Positions 47,765 to 60,620 of a stretch of 64,000 bases of DNA are shown here, piece by piece; position 1 is the stretch's first letter; every line of letters begins with the position of its first letter. Location of the stretch: the NCBI RefSeq assembly GCF_964340395.1, contig NC_135562.1, positions 19,865,126 to 19,929,125 of the forward strand. Reading direction: 5' to 3'. The notes beneath the pieces were generated by a model. It searched no databases. It was given only the letters and a program-made list of their open reading frames with translations, and had not been told where the DNA came from. This stretch comes from Glandiceps talaboti. Lineage: Eukaryota > Hemichordata > Enteropneusta > Spengelidae. The position numbers were made by a program, and so were the translations under genes.

Positions 47765-48868
47765 AATTATCAGAATCAGAATCAGAATCAGCATTACTTT
47801 ATTCATCCCACGAGGGGAAATTAAAACGACTATTGAGTCTTTGATATGGACAGGTGCTGGGTCACGCTGAACTTTTCTAAAATCAATACAGAGCTCTTTG
47901 GTCTTTAAAACATTAAGATACAGATAATTATCATTACACCAGTCAGTAAATCTCTCAATCTCATCTAAATAAATCGAATCATCATCATTGCTGATCTTCC
48001 CAACCATTGCTGTATCATCTGCAAATTTGACCAATGGACACGAGATGTCAGAATTCCGGCAGCTGGCAGTATACAGTGTGAAAAGGAAGGGTGCTAAAAC
48101 AGTGCCCTGGAGCGCACCTGTATTAGTATACGCTACGTCAGATTTTTTACCATTTAAAGACACCATCTGTGGCCTATTAGTAAGGTAATTAAAAATCCAA
48201 TGTACAGTTGAAGGTGACAAGTTCATCGCTAAAAGTTTCTGAACAATAAGATGTGGCTGTATAGTGTTAAAAGCACTTGAAAAGTCGAAGAACATTAATC
48301 TGATTGAACTTCCAGGTTTTTCTAAATGAGAATATACATTATTTAAAACATGTAACATCGCATCCTCTATACCACTATTCGTACGATAGGCAAACTGTAA
48401 TGGGTCTATAAAATCAGAGACTAAAACTGTTATTTAAAACCACTCGTTCACAGACTTTCATAACGGCTGACGTCAATGCAACTGGTCTAAGATCGTTCAT
48501 TGATGATATCACAGCTTTCTTTGAGACGGGAACAATATGAGAAGTTTTCCATGACATTGGAACTATGTCATGCTTAAAACACAAATTGAATATGACAGAA
48601 AGAATACTAGCAAGTTGATCAGCGCAAGACTTCAGAACACGGGGAGTAACATTATCAGGCCCCGAAGCTTTGTTTGGGAGCACACTGTGGAGCACCCGAC
48701 GCACCTCTTCCTCGTCGGTCGAGAGACGTTCACTATCGTTGACATTTGCGGACGCCGCGCTCAGTTAATTCCTGATCCGTGTATGATCGATAGAGAAATC
48801 ATGGCAATCAAACCTGCTATAGAATGAATTTAATTCGTTTGCACGGGTTGTTGAATTGCCTCCTGTAA
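47765..48868 (-). pseudogene. Rex1-like LINE, RT part with 3' tail
   Basis: The minus strand reads TGGNSTTRANELNSFYSRFD, VRRVLHSVLPNKASGPDNVT, VLKSCADQLASILSVIF, VPMSWKTSHIVPVSKK. After a slip near 48414 it continues with RLMFFDFSSAFNTIQPHLIV, WIFNYLTNRPQMVSLNG, ALQGTVLAPFLFTLYT and VKFADDTAMVGKI, with KTKELCIDFRK following. The FADD catalytic box is intact. The coding frame then jumps straight into TTTCCCCTCGTGGGATGAAT and an AAAGTAATGCTGATTCTGA tail of repeated GATTCT units, the 3' end typical of Rex1-type LINEs. The ORF2 C-terminus is therefore deleted. It lies antisense to the GPCR in intron 2. Confidence 0.85.
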
Positions 48869-48884
48869 TTCTGTAATGATATTG

Positions 48885-49411
48885 TTGAATTGAAACGGGT
48901 ACAGAAAGAATTAAAATATAAAATAAGGAAAGCAAAGGATGAATATAAGAGGAAAGTAGAAAATAAATTTAGAAGTAATGATATGAAGAAAGTATGGGAC
49001 GGACTGAAACTTATGAGTGGTTACTCTAACAGTAGCAAACACACCATTGTTACAGGAGGCAATTCAACAACCCGTGCAAACGAATTAAATTCATCTGAGG
49101 TGGTCTCAGACAACGATACAAGAAAAGAAGGTATAGGCCTTATCTTCCGGTAATAATAACAAGTAACGTTCAATCTTTACCAAACAAGGTCGACGAACTT
49201 GCCACCTGTGTCAAATTCCAACATGAATACCGTAACTGCAGTATTATGTGTTTGACTGAGACTTGGTTAACAGAAGATGTATCGGACACACATGTAAACA
49301 TCGAGGTGACAGAACGAAAGATTCGGGGAAAAAGACGGGTGGTGGAGTATGTTTATTCGTTAATGAAAAGTGGTGTCATGTTAACAATATGTCAACGAAA
49401 AGTCAAATGTG
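48885..49411 (+). pseudogene. same LINE, inverted endonuclease and linker segments
   Basis: The plus strand first gives the ORF2 linker (KRVQKELKYKIRKAKDEYKR, MKKVWDGLKLMSGY, TGGNSTTRANELNS; 48885-49094). It then gives the N-terminal endonuclease in element order (GGLRQRYKKRRYRPYLPV, ITSNVQSLPNKVDELATCVK, CSIMCLTETWLTEDVSDTH, SGKKTGGGVCLFVNEKWCHV; 49096-49411). The segment is inverted relative to the RT part. Its end 49050-49094 repeats 48824-48868 in inverted orientation over 45 bp. Confidence 0.8.
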
Positions 49412-49448
49412 TTCACATTTGACTTTTCGTTGACATATTGTTAACATG
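49377..49448. repeat. perfect palindrome with 35-bp arms
   Basis: Arms 49377-49411 and 49414-49448 around TT. It marks the head-to-head junction between the plus-strand endonuclease and the minus-strand 5' part of the same LINE. Confidence 0.95.
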
Positions 49449-49660
49449 AATCGTTGTCTGAGACCACCTCTTCTACCTCTTTTCCTCGCTTTCCTTGGAT
49501 TGGTTGGTTCCATTTCCTCTGGGAGATCAAGTTGCGGACGTCTCATAGAAAACTGTGTTGACCGGAGTGAACACAGTTCCGCCATTGTGTACTGGATGGC
49601 CGAATTCGGTGACAAAAGGAGAGATTGACTTTGACCCAGTACAACTAACAGCAACACCAA
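49449..49660 (-). pseudogene. same LINE, 5' coding part
   Basis: The minus strand reads MAELCSLRSTQFSMRRPQLD, then PTNPRKARKRGRRGGLRQRF. The RGGLRQR block is the one found at the start of the plus-strand endonuclease segment at 49098, so this piece is the sequence that should precede it. Confidence 0.65.
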
Positions 49661-51619
49661 TAAAGTACATAAAACGACAGTCTTACAAACGGTAACTATA
49701 CTTATTTCTTGGCTGGCAAGCTAGTCCAGGAAAGTATGCAGAAACGAACAAAAATTGAAAATATTCTGGAGCTTGAACCGTCTGTGTCGCTACATGAGCA
49801 GCGCCACCATGCATTCAGCGCCACCATGCATGCATATCTCTGATGTAGAACCAAGTGTTTTGGAACAAGGGTCAGCATATCGTCGTTATTGGGGTACACT
49901 TGTAAAGTACACAAGATATACTACGCTGATATCAAAATCTGTATTTGCATTTGGTATCAGAACGTTATAAATTCCAGGAAATATTTTTTTAGATTTCCTT
50001 ATTCATCAACTTTGTGTTTCATCTGAACTTGTGATACATGTATCACGTACAGGAAGCAGCCAGTCAGCATTCTAAAATTTTATGATTTTCTAATGTAAGT
50101 CGACATGATCGCTGCTCCTTGTGATGATATCTTTGATAGGGTCACAGCACGTCCTTAGATTTAGGTTCTAATCTGAACAAAGGATAGACATGTCCAAGAA
50201 TGATAGGTTGTTTGGATAGTCATGGTAACTGTACAATGTGAGTCTTTGGTGATTGCGATTGACTGGGGATTGCTACATTGATAGACTGGCGTCTCACACA
50301 GAGCCCTTTTGTACTCTAGCTATAGAATATGATAGTGTTCTTTTATATGAAACATTCAAGTCTCTCAAGCCTTTACATTTAATACTGAACAACGGCACAT
50401 CATCACCGCATAAGTAATTCCAGTGAAGCGACATATGACCGTGTACCTCTAACTGCATCACACTGTGTGTTCTCACAAGCCAGAGTATATTTTTCAGCTG
50501 ATCATGCTAAATAAAACGGGCTCTCTGATTGACTATACCCATTAGCCTAAGACGGGTGTCCAAATATACTGCATTGTTCTCGATTTCTTCACAGAGGGCG
50601 TAGGTTAGTGGTTTACGACAAAGCAGAATTCATTATTCCAACAAATAATTTGGTACATCCATTAATTACAACAAAGGGCACATTGTCGATAAAAAAAATT
50701 ATGTAGCTTTCAGCATGAGTCATTTGCATAATTGATAATGAGATTGCATACTTCAAATATGATATAAGTTTGTACATACATTGATGATAACAAAGAATAT
50801 ATGCCCAATAAAAGCTACTTAATAGAGTTTTTATCAGTTTTTGTTATTACACAATTAATGGAATTTACCAATTCAGGTATATAACATGTATGGTTTATCG
50901 TAGAATTCAGATAGTGCGTGTATTAGTAGATTCAGATACTTTATTGCCACATGTATCATTACTATATTGGAATGTGAGTTTACGAGCGCTCCTTATTGAG
51001 GCAAAATATTTTTTTTTTAAATGTTTATTTCGAATAACATGAATTCAAAAAATAAGATATGTAGTCTGATTTTTATTTTATTTTACTATGAATTTTTAAA
51101 AATGACTTCGACCCACGATAACAATACTTTGTGAGAGTTTGAAGGGGTGTAAAAGAAGTAAATGAAGACGAACATGTTATTTAGACTGTACTGTTATAGT
51201 CTAAAAAGTCTGGTTTCTCTTTCGAATACTATGTTTTAAAAATGACCACAGCTGAGGCAGGGGCATGAAGGTGTACACTGAAGTAGAAGTAAATTATTAT
51301 TATTTTACCTGAGGTTTGCATGAAAACTGTTTAAGGTCGGAGTCTTAAACTAGGGTCGGTCGGGATGTCGGAAACTTTTTTATTTGGCCTTACTAAAGTT
51401 ACAGATAACAAGCCATCGTAGATAACATACTCCCCGCTGTTTGAGAGCCGTTGATCCTTGTTCGGATTGTAACACTTCTTGTCTGTGATAGGTGCAATCA
51501 CAAACTAACATGCATATATGTACCTGATAGTACACTACCCTTATAACAAGATTGACGGAAATTGGTCTGCTCAGACATGTCTGCCAAATGGCTCCAGATG
51601 TGAAATAATAATAACAGAA

Positions 51620-52395
51620 TGGCTGCCTAGCAGTCCTGTTGGATCATAACATGACACAAGTTGACACATATATACATCATAGTACATTGTCTTTATTATT
51701 ATTACATTTACATGTTTTAGTGGAAATTGTTCATGCATGTCTGTGTAATTTTCCCAAACATGGAAAAATCATAACAAAATGTTCAAAGCCATTATGCAGA
51801 CATGCCGGAACAGATCTCATTCAAAGTTGGTGTAAGAACAGTGTTTGTCCAGTGGCCATATCGGATTGTATCGTGACACAAGTTGATATGTATGTGAAGA
51901 TTATAGTACAATATATATCCTTGTATCCAGTTTAAAGGGAATTGGGTAAAACAGAATGGCCGCCCAGCGGCCATGTTGGATCATATCTTGATACAAGTTG
52001 ACATACATATATACATCATAGTACATTGTCTTTGTGTAAAGTTTTCATGGAAATTGTTCATGTTCACCCAGTAGTTATATTGGATTGTATCGTCACACAG
52101 GTTGACGTGCATATGAAGAATGTGGTAAAATATATATCCCTGTACCCAGTTTGAAGTGAATCGGTTCAGCCACATCGAAGTAATGGCTCTGGACATGACA
52201 AAATGGAAAGAAAATGGCCGTCAGGCAGCCATATTGGATCGTATCAAGACATACATTGACATGCATATGTATGCCATAGTGTGTTGCCCGTGTACCAAGT
52301 TTGATAGAAATTGGTCCAGTCATTTCCGAGAAATGGCTCCGGATGCACGGACGGACGGAGCCCAATCTATAACTCCGGCTTAAATAATATGGGTT
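51620..52395. repeat. degenerate tandem array, about 100-120-bp units
   Basis: At least five units have the core GGCCATATTGGATCGTATC or variants, then ACACAAGTTGACATACATAT. These occur near 51640, 51855, 51960, 52070 and 52215. Units also share GAAATTGTTCATG or GAATTGGT. The last unit ends in ACGGACGGACGGAGCC, resembling the terminal tail of old invertebrate interspersed repeats. Confidence 0.75.
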
Positions 52396-55149
52396 AATAG
52401 TCAATCTATAAGTCCGACTTCGTCCAGCGGGGACTAAAATGAAAATATAAAAATGACGACAACAGGTCAGAACAACGCAATGCGGCCAGAACAATCGTCT
52501 GACAGACTTAGGCTGCAAGTTTTCCTTATGGAAGGCATTCAGTGTACATCTTGTTAGCCATGATACATGAATACAGCTTTTTAATTTCTTCGATTTGGAA
52601 ATTACATTTTGAGACAAAGCAAGATTAAAATGTGAAGTATCTATTTAATGCCTGCACTATAGAAAAAAGTGACAACAGTATCATGTTAATAGTACGTACA
52701 TGCACTAGGTGATAATATTTGCAAATTGGTACTTGATAATTGATAATTGATAAGTAATACTTAATTCATGTCTCCAAATGAAAATCACTACAGTTCTCCA
52801 ATTTATAATAAATACATCAGATGTTTAGGATTCAGACCAAGACAAATCCATTGAAAGGAAATATCAGAATCATCGATATGTGACATACTATGAAAATACT
52901 ATATACCGATTTACTAAAAAATCATGGAGATAAATGTACACAGTACAATAAATAGGTGATGTTTAAGGAGTATCCCTTCTATAAGTTAGAATCTAATTGG
53001 TACTTTGGAAACCTACCATAACCTATACTCTAATAGACTTTAACTATTGATCGTGGATAATAACGTAATTTTATTATGCTCATATGCAATCCGTGAAGAA
53101 AATAATATAAAGCTGAAATTCTGATGTTAATATACGTCTTGGCAATATTACTATAGTTTACCTAAAAAGAACCCCATAGAAGTCACTATTGATAATGATG
53201 GTTAAACGTGCTTTAATAGTGACCCTTAACTATTAATATAATAGTATGCCATGGAGTTATTTTGACCAAACTAAATAATACTGAAATCTGTACAGCTCTG
53301 GGTCTTGTCCTGTTAACTCAGTTGTTATGAGATATGTTCGATATCAATCTGATTAAAATCCGATGTAGATGAGGCGATCAGGCTAAAAACGTAAACATGT
53401 ACTACGAAGGTTAATTCAAGCAAAATAACGAAGTTAAAATAGCAATGAATGATTAGCCGACATCTACATCTGATTTTAGTTATGATATGTTCGATATTAC
53501 TGTCACATAGTGATCAATTGTGCTTTAGTGGTGACCTTTGACATATATCCATACATTGACTGTATGATATCAGTGCACATCTCTCTGCATGGCAAGATAT
53601 AGTTGTTTTAATTACCTCTATAATTCTGTGATCTATTCTCTATTGACCTATATCGACTCGTGATGTATGTCACATGATAATGACACGAAATCACAGCATG
53701 TCCTTGTCAATGACTTGGTTTCAACTATATATCATAAATGAAGAAGTATGATCAAGTGGTCCCACGATATCTTTAATACTTGGCATGAAGCATTGATATT
53801 TATATGTTGTCGTTTTTGCACTGGATTAATTTTGAATTGATTGGGTCTCCTTATAGTAACTCTAAGCTTTGAAATAACATGGGTTAATAGTCAAAATTAT
53901 AGGATGTACATGGTGTATTAGATAATGCGTCAACAGGACGTCATTGTCTAGATAACATGCGATCATGTAGAAGGCTATCTCCCCTGGTAAGGTGGAGTAA
54001 ATACATACATGTAACGATAGGCACTCCCTTGAAGACATGGAATATTAAATTCTAGCAAACGGAGTCCGAGGCATTTCAAACACAAAACTTCCACTGATGT
54101 TAAAGTCGCAGATGCTGTTTTGATAAGCTTTTTGAACTTGTGAAAGTACTTACATAAAAACTCGATTAAATTGATTATTTGTATATGTTGATGTCAATGC
54201 ATTCATTCTATGACAGTACAGTTGGCTGCTGCAGTAAGTTGATCAGTTAATTGCATAGAAGGAATCCCTCGACATCTGTATACGATAATAAATTACGTCA
54301 TCGGATTGTTTTGTAAGTTTTATCTTAATATCAATGTTGAGTTCAGTCAATTGCAAGTAATGGTTAAAGTGGGACAAACTGAGTTTATAAACTTGTCTAC
54401 TCAGGTGACAAACCATCGATTACACTATTCTAGTATAATGTAAATGTCGATGTATATCTTCTATGACATTATTCTTATCGTTTGGCATTATTAGAACAAT
54501 TGATTGCAAGTTAGGGATTTACTCGACATTTTATACATATAAAAGTTACGTCATCAGATCATTTACAAGAAATCTCTTTATACTGAGTTTAATTTGTGGC
54601 AATCACAAGACTAGTGATTGTTAAGTATGCTTTAGTAAGTAGAATGCTGCAAATATCTAAAGGTACCCCCTTCCAAAACGTCTAAACTTACCCCCCCCCC
54701 CCGTCCAACACGTCTAAACTCAGCTTATGCCCCTTTAATTATGCTTCACCAAGTAGCAAACAACAACTACGTGTTTTGATATACAGCCAAACTTACAACA
54801 AAGAACGTATGCACACGGCTTGTGCCTCTTTAGTCAGGGCCTCAGAAAATATACTAAATATACTAAGGGACGATCGCACAATGCCGGACAAGTTCAACAA
54901 ACGAACATAGTTCAGTAAGGGCAAAAACCCCTCCCCTCTCCCCCTGAACTAACGCTCACAAGTGCGACATCGAACATTTATATATGATGTAAACTATAAA
55001 AAGACAACCTGCTATTAACAAGCTTGAAAATGTACTACATATTACATCAAACGGGTAAGTGGTTAACGTTGAACAAACCACCTAACCGATGTTGTTGACA
55101 TTTGCCTAGGGTAAATTTCATATGCCTTTGATAACGTGGTATTGGCGCC

Positions 55150-55775
55150 ACCCCTCAGGACGTTTCAGTGAATTTGAATGCAAAACTGTTGTATAACATT
55201 AACGTCAAACGTATGGGTAATAGTGTATCGGGAGTGGAATTACTAAAACATGCATATGATATACAATTGGTGTAATTTGTATGCACTACATTGCTAACAT
55301 CGTACTAGAAGTAGGCCTTGCTTTAAAGGTACAAGCTGAGTTATATGTTGTTGTGGTGTAATTCTTTCTACATTATATAATAAATGTTATTCACGGTATT
55401 CAACTTACTGATGTATAGTTGTATACTTAACCATCACGTGCAATTGACAACTCAAATCTGATACTATATATTCGTCCCAGTGAATTCGAATGCTAATGTT
55501 TTGTATAACATTTACGTCAAACGTATGGGTAATATTGTATAGGGAGGAGAATTACTAAAACATGCATGTGATATACACTTGGTGTAATTTGTATGTTCTA
55601 CATTGCTAACAGCAAACTAGAAGAAAGCCATGCTTCAAAGGCAGAAGCTGACTTTTATCTTGTTGTGGTGTATTTTTTTCTGCTATTAATACATGTTATT
55701 CACGGTATTCAACTTACTGATTTATAGTTGTATACTTAACGTACGTGCAATTGACAACTCAAACTTGGTACTAGG
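55150..55775. repeat. tandem duplication of an about 315-bp unit
   Basis: Unit 1 starts near 55170 and unit 2 near 55480. They share ACGTCAAACGTATGGGTAAT, ATTACTAAAACATGCAT, ATTCACGGTATTCAACTTAC and GTGCAATTGACAACTCAAA, with about 85% identity by eye. No coding frame. Confidence 0.88.
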
Positions 55776-55887
55776 ATATAACTTATAAATGAGTTGATGA
55801 CGTATTTTATTATATGTATAAAAATGTACAACAACTCCCAACTAAATATGCAGTCAACATTTCTAATAATGTCAGAACACAAATTGT

Positions 55888-55947
55888 AATGTCATAGAAG
55901 GTATGCATTGACACTGTAATGTCATAGAAGGTATGCATTGACACTAA
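55888..55947. repeat. 32-bp direct duplication
   Basis: TGTAATGTCATAGAAGGTAT, then GCATTGACACT, occurs twice in a row. Confidence 0.85.
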
Positions 55948-57007
55948 CATTATGTCAGTGAATCAACGCCTTATGTCAGTATTTTCACGTAATCAAAGTT
56001 TAGCTTATAAAACCAGTTTCTGTCATTTTAGCAGTGTACCATTATGTATTTGACACACACATTAACTTTCAATGAATGTCGTATATTTTCAGACGTAATC
56101 CGTTATGTTTTCTGAGGTCAAAAACAGGGAATGAAACGTCACTTATTAATCTTAACTTGATAGCAGAGTATACGTTATTGATTTCACACGAGGGAATAAA
56201 TCGTGATCAACACTTCCAATGCTGTCACAACAGTTTTATCACTTCAATGTGGGTTTCTGAAACCTAATGGACCGTAATACCTCTGGTGAATAAAACCACC
56301 CTTGCCGTCTCTATTCACGATAAATGTCGCCGTTTCCCTGAGAATACACAATGTGTGTATTTGTTGATGAAATATTTGGATATTCACGGCGTTTCATCTA
56401 CATGATATAGGTCTTTATCCTAATTACGTCAAAATTGATGTGGTGTGGTTTGATATATGACTGATGACCTTTGATCTGTACTTGAAATCAAATGTTCTCA
56501 CTTCTTAACAATTTCCTAGAAGGTAATCACATATTAGTCTGATAGGTGAGGGATGTACTAATAGCTTTTGTCAACATTCAGGTTTCTGTTTTTAATCTTA
56601 CAATACACGTTTATAAAACGGAGTGAATTATTTAATATGATGTAGAAAGCACAATGGTTTATAGTGACAATCACGTAAAAATAATGCTATTTACTTGAAG
56701 CATTACAAATTTCTTTCTGATTGGATATTTGCAGATTATCAGTCCTTCAGTATCCAGAAAGTCTGATGAAACTCTAATAGCGCGAATTGAATATATTCAT
56801 CTTCAAGGAAATACGTACCCTTTGCTAAAAAGTACTTTTTTCACACACCAGTGTTTAGTCCTGAATGTCTAGACATACTAAAGAAATGATTAATTGAACT
56901 CTTAAAAGACTGAACCATGTGATATTGTTAGGTGAAATCCTCCTTTTCTTAGTTACTTTGGTTTGTAGTACATCTGAAGCAAGGCTAGAAATGCTTTGAC
57001 TCTTTCT

Positions 57008-57040
57008 GTGTCTGTCTGTCTGTCTGTCTGTCTGTCTGAC
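57008..57040. repeat. (TCTG)n microsatellite
   Basis: Seven to eight TGTC units. Confidence 0.9.
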
Positions 57041-57664
57041 AAAATTCATATCACCCTATTGGATTTATTCAGATATGACAGACGTTAATTTAGTTTTAGT
57101 CAATTTAGTTATTGTCGTCCAAAAACCATACTTTACGATTTTGACTATAAAGTCCTCTCAACACACGATTAGAAAATGTCCAGTATTCAAACCTAAATAT
57201 GAATTAGTATTTGACATATAGCAAAGTTTCAACCCACTTAGATACTAACGTGTTGTTGTGCAATACATGATAGAAAGTGTTTACTTCCTCAGTGATTGGC
57301 TGACTCTGTCAACCTAAGCCGAGTCATTAATATTCACATCACGTATGGTGTCAAGAACGATAAAAATGTGTGTGCTTTTTCTGGTGGACGCTCCGCTAAA
57401 GTTTGGTTTGAAATCGTTTTCCTAAGTATTTGGTGAGAGGACTTGTTCAAAAACAACCAGAGACGATACTAACAAATAAAAAAACTACGATATGTAATAT
57501 GCCACTCTGATATTTGATTGATTCCAAATCGGGTTTCTTGTGCTCATTACTTAAACAATGTTCTACGTTACATATCTTCGCATAGATCACAAAGATGATA
57601 ATAATGATGGCAGTGATGTTCCTAGCTTGATAATTACCCTTCCATATATTCAGCACTGTGGCGC

Positions 57665-58070
57665 AATTTACAGCTAAAGCAAGGGGTCTTTGCCTAAAGA
57701 ATCACTGTACATAACATATACATTTACAGCTAAAAGGGGAGTGTTCGCCAGAAGACAACATATACATGCATGTACAGTTAAACCAGGGAGTGTTCGCCAG
57801 AGGACTGAACATAACATGAATTTACAGTTAAACAGGGAGTGTTTGCCAGAAGACAGTCCATAACATATACATTTACAGCTAAAACAGGGAGTGTTCGCCA
57901 GAAGACAGTACATAACATCTAAGCTAAAACAAGGCGTATTTGCCAGAAGACTGTACATGACATATACATTTACAGTTAAATGGGAATATCTTCCAGACAG
58001 TACATAACATATACATTTAGAGCTAAAAAGGAGGTTTTGCCAAAAGACTGTACATAACATATCCATTGAA
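57665..58070. repeat. about 50-bp tandem array, eight units
   Basis: Units follow the pattern ATTTACAGCTAAAACAGGGA, GTGTTCGCCAGAAGACAGTA, CATAACATATAC, with variable divergence and short deletions. The minus-strand open frame through it (repeating FWQN-LFSC-like text) is an artefact of the repeat. Confidence 0.9.
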
Positions 58071-58354
58071 GTCAATCAATTGATAAGCTGAGGTTGTTAT
58101 TCTTGAGTACTTTAATTTTACTTATGAACACGATGAGCGTGATTGCTATCTAAGACAGTATTGTTTACATTAATATAGTCTTTTGGACTCCCCTTGATAA
58201 CAACCATGGTGTGTCCAACAGTAAACGTGCTGTCATTTGTCAAACAACAATCTAAACTTGTGAAATTATCAACTTTGATCGTAAATCCATGTCATAAATA
58301 GTCTTCTGGTTAACACTGCCTGTTTGTAGCTGTAACCATATAGTGCATTCCCAT

Positions 58355-58490
58355 TCAGTGAATATTTTCTAACTTCACACGGGAAATATTTTACTTGTTG
58401 TGGTAGTACTGTTCATTATTTGTTGGTTACCCATTGCTAATTAAATCTGATGGCGACATTGTACATCTACCCTTATTCAAGGAATATATT
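58355..58490 (+). pseudogene. decayed tandem copy of the TM6 exon
   Basis: 58392-58450 aligns with 58540-58600 of exon 3, and the sequence before it (TTCAGTGAATATTTTCTAAC) aligns with the intron just before exon 3 (TTCAAGGAATATATTCTAAC). In the homologous frame it reads LVVVVLFIICWLPIAN and then a stop, against IVVVVMFAVCWLPLHIFN in exon 3. The F-x-x-CWLP motif survives, but the acceptor is gone (CACACGGG in place of TTTCACAG) and a TAA follows. It is a partial duplication of intron end plus exon start, now dead. Confidence 0.75.
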
Positions 58491-58524
58491 CTAACAATGT
58501 TCTAATTCACATATCATTTCACAG

Positions 58525-58746
58525 GTTATAAAGATGTTGATTGTTGTGGTAGTGATGTTTGCTGTTTGCTGGTTACCCCTTCACATATTTAATCTGGTGG
58601 CGAAATTTAACCCTATTGTTTACCATGTGGAAGACTTGGAGGCACAAGATAGAATACGGAAGATAAATGCATGTGTGCTGTGGTTGGCGATGTCCAATAG
58701 TTTCATGAATCCTATTATTTATAGCTTCATGAATGACGGCTTTAGA
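58525..58746 (+). CDS. neuropeptide GPCR, exon 3 (TM6, TM7)
   Basis: After TTTCACAG the frame (phase 0) reads VIKMLIVVVVMFAVCWLPLH, the TM6 with F295--CWLP301, then IFNLVAKFNPIVYHVEDLEA in extracellular loop 3. TM7 follows as ACVLWLAMSNSFMNPIIYSF with NPIIY at residues 345-349. The exon ends NDGFR|GTAAGC in phase 0, at the start of helix 8. KK-VIKMLIVVV--FA-CWLPLH is the signature of leucokinin, tachykinin and related peptide receptors. Reading through the donor gives an unrelated tail (VSISLFSFPREW), which is rejected because exon 4 supplies a proper helix 8. Confidence 0.93.
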
Positions 58747-60620
58747 GTAAGCATTTCTCTTTTCTCTTTTCCCAGGGAATGGGTTCGTCATCATGGTATC
58801 GGTTTCATATTTAAGTATAATACATGATGAAAGTGGCACAAGCTGAGTTTGTAAACTTTTTACTAAGTGAAATTCTTACATAAAATCTAGTTTGTATATT
58901 GTGGTAATGTCAATGCTGGAACAGTCGATTGCACCCTATGACATCCTTTGACATTTTAGTGGAACACCATTGCTTTGTGGATCTTAACATTAGATACTAA
59001 CTGAATATTCATGACTCTAAGGACAAGAACAAGAATTTAATTTTGATGTTTCTTCGCAATCAAGCAACAATTATGTTATGTAAAATAACGAAATCACTTC
59101 AAAACCCAGTTTTTCAAAATACCCCTTTTCCTGAAGTGTCGTTCCCCATTAAGTATGCTTCAATAAGTACTGACTACAGTTTGTTTATGCAGCAATAATT
59201 ACGTGGTAGATGCAGGCTTTCTGTCAGACTTGATTGAAGTTAATATTTTTTATTTGGATTTTGTAAATTTGTAAAAGGAGATTTAATTTACAAAACAACG
59301 CTTATGTATGTATGTATGTATGTATGTATGTATGTATGTATGTATGTATGTATGTATGTATTATATATGCTTCGGAAACAGACGACCTCACTAGTAAAGG
59401 TTCAGACAAAAACGTCAATGTCCTTTGTGTCGCTACCCCACTTTACCCACTTTCATATCTTATACTAGATTCTTGTTGGAACTAGATCTGGTTAGCCATT
59501 TTACCCACTTTCATGTCTTGTACTAGATTCTTGTTGGAACTAGATCTGGTTAAGATTATTGCATGCGACCCTTTTATCTTGGCCGACCTTCTATTACAGA
59601 GTATCGTTTATCACCACAGCAAGAGATATAGTAGATAGAGTCCTACCTTGATTTGAATGTGAAAACGGTTTGTTCACTTAACGAACACTTGATTTACCAA
59701 ACAAAACTATCTCCAATAATATCAGTAGCTACTTGTTTGTCTCTAGCTCTGTTTAAAATTCATTAGATATATAATCGCTTAATCTTACAATGTCTTTACA
59801 TGACTTAGGATGTCTCCTATGTCTAATAAATACCCTTAGATGTCACTTTTAACAACAATATTTCAAATGTTGCAAACATCGTACTACTTTGCCTTTAATC
59901 AGTAAGATAAAGTTAATTCCCAACTTCTGAAACAAGCATTTTGGTTAAATTAAATAAAATAAGTTATATTATGCATGACAGTGGATACACATGAGATTCT
60001 ACTGAATGACCGTCTTTTACTGCTCAAAAACAGTCGACGTTTAATTTGTTTTTCGTAATTGGAAATGTATTGGATTTGAAACAATTTCAACCATTACTTC
60101 TTTATTAGAGGGAGATATTGTGTATCATTTACTTTGTTACTAATTCTCGTGTTGATGTTAGTCTTGTAGCCTCAGTCATGCTATAACCTAGGTGTTTTCA
60201 TAGTTTTGTTATATTGTAAAAGTACCATGGTACCTACTATACCTAACCTCAACACCGATTACACTCAAAGCAAATATATAGAATGATAAGGTTACTGAAT
60301 GATAATGTAACATAAGGTATCAATGACGTCACATCACATGCCTTCATTACCATCAACATCACATTCGGCTGTTTAGTATGATTGAAGGCATTATGAGGGT
60401 TTCTTCAACTTTTTATTATTTATGTCATTGAACCCTATATATGTATTATGCCTAAATGCCAGATTTGAGCGAAGCAATACGCACTCGTAACTATGCATAA
60501 GTATGCTACAGGTACCTTTGGTACGCAACAGACCCCCCCTCCTCCCCCCAGCCAAAAAGGAAGTGAGTGTGCAGTGCCCCTGTAGAATGATTTAGTCGTC
60601 GCATTTATATTTATTACCAG
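58747..60620 (+). other. GPCR intron 3 (1.9 kb)
   Basis: It holds (TATG)n at 59304-59360 and a 63-bp direct duplication at about 59441-59560 (ACTAGATTCTTGTTGGAACT, AGATCTGGTTA twice), and no gene. Confidence 0.8.

Larger units (their letters stand above)
46403..58524 (+). other. GPCR intron 2 (12.1 kb)
   Basis: It is bounded by GTAAGG and CATTTCACAG. It holds a rearranged Rex1-like LINE, several tandem arrays, a tandem duplication and a decayed TM6-exon copy. The parts 49700-51600, 52440-55150 and 55950-57660 show no gene or recognisable element, except the repeat at 50640-50900 noted under 25463-26049. Confidence 0.85.

Noticed and set aside
51792-52617. Minus-strand open frames with a repeated NLCDDTIQY-like text
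   Set aside because: The repetition follows the degenerate tandem array.
57674-58075. 133-codon minus-strand frame with repeated LANTPCFS text
   Set aside because: Translation of the 50-bp tandem array.
58747-58827. Read-through C-terminus of the GPCR after exon 3 (VSISLFSFPREW)
   Set aside because: The donor AGA|GTAAGC is strong and exon 4 gives a proper helix 8 with Cys.
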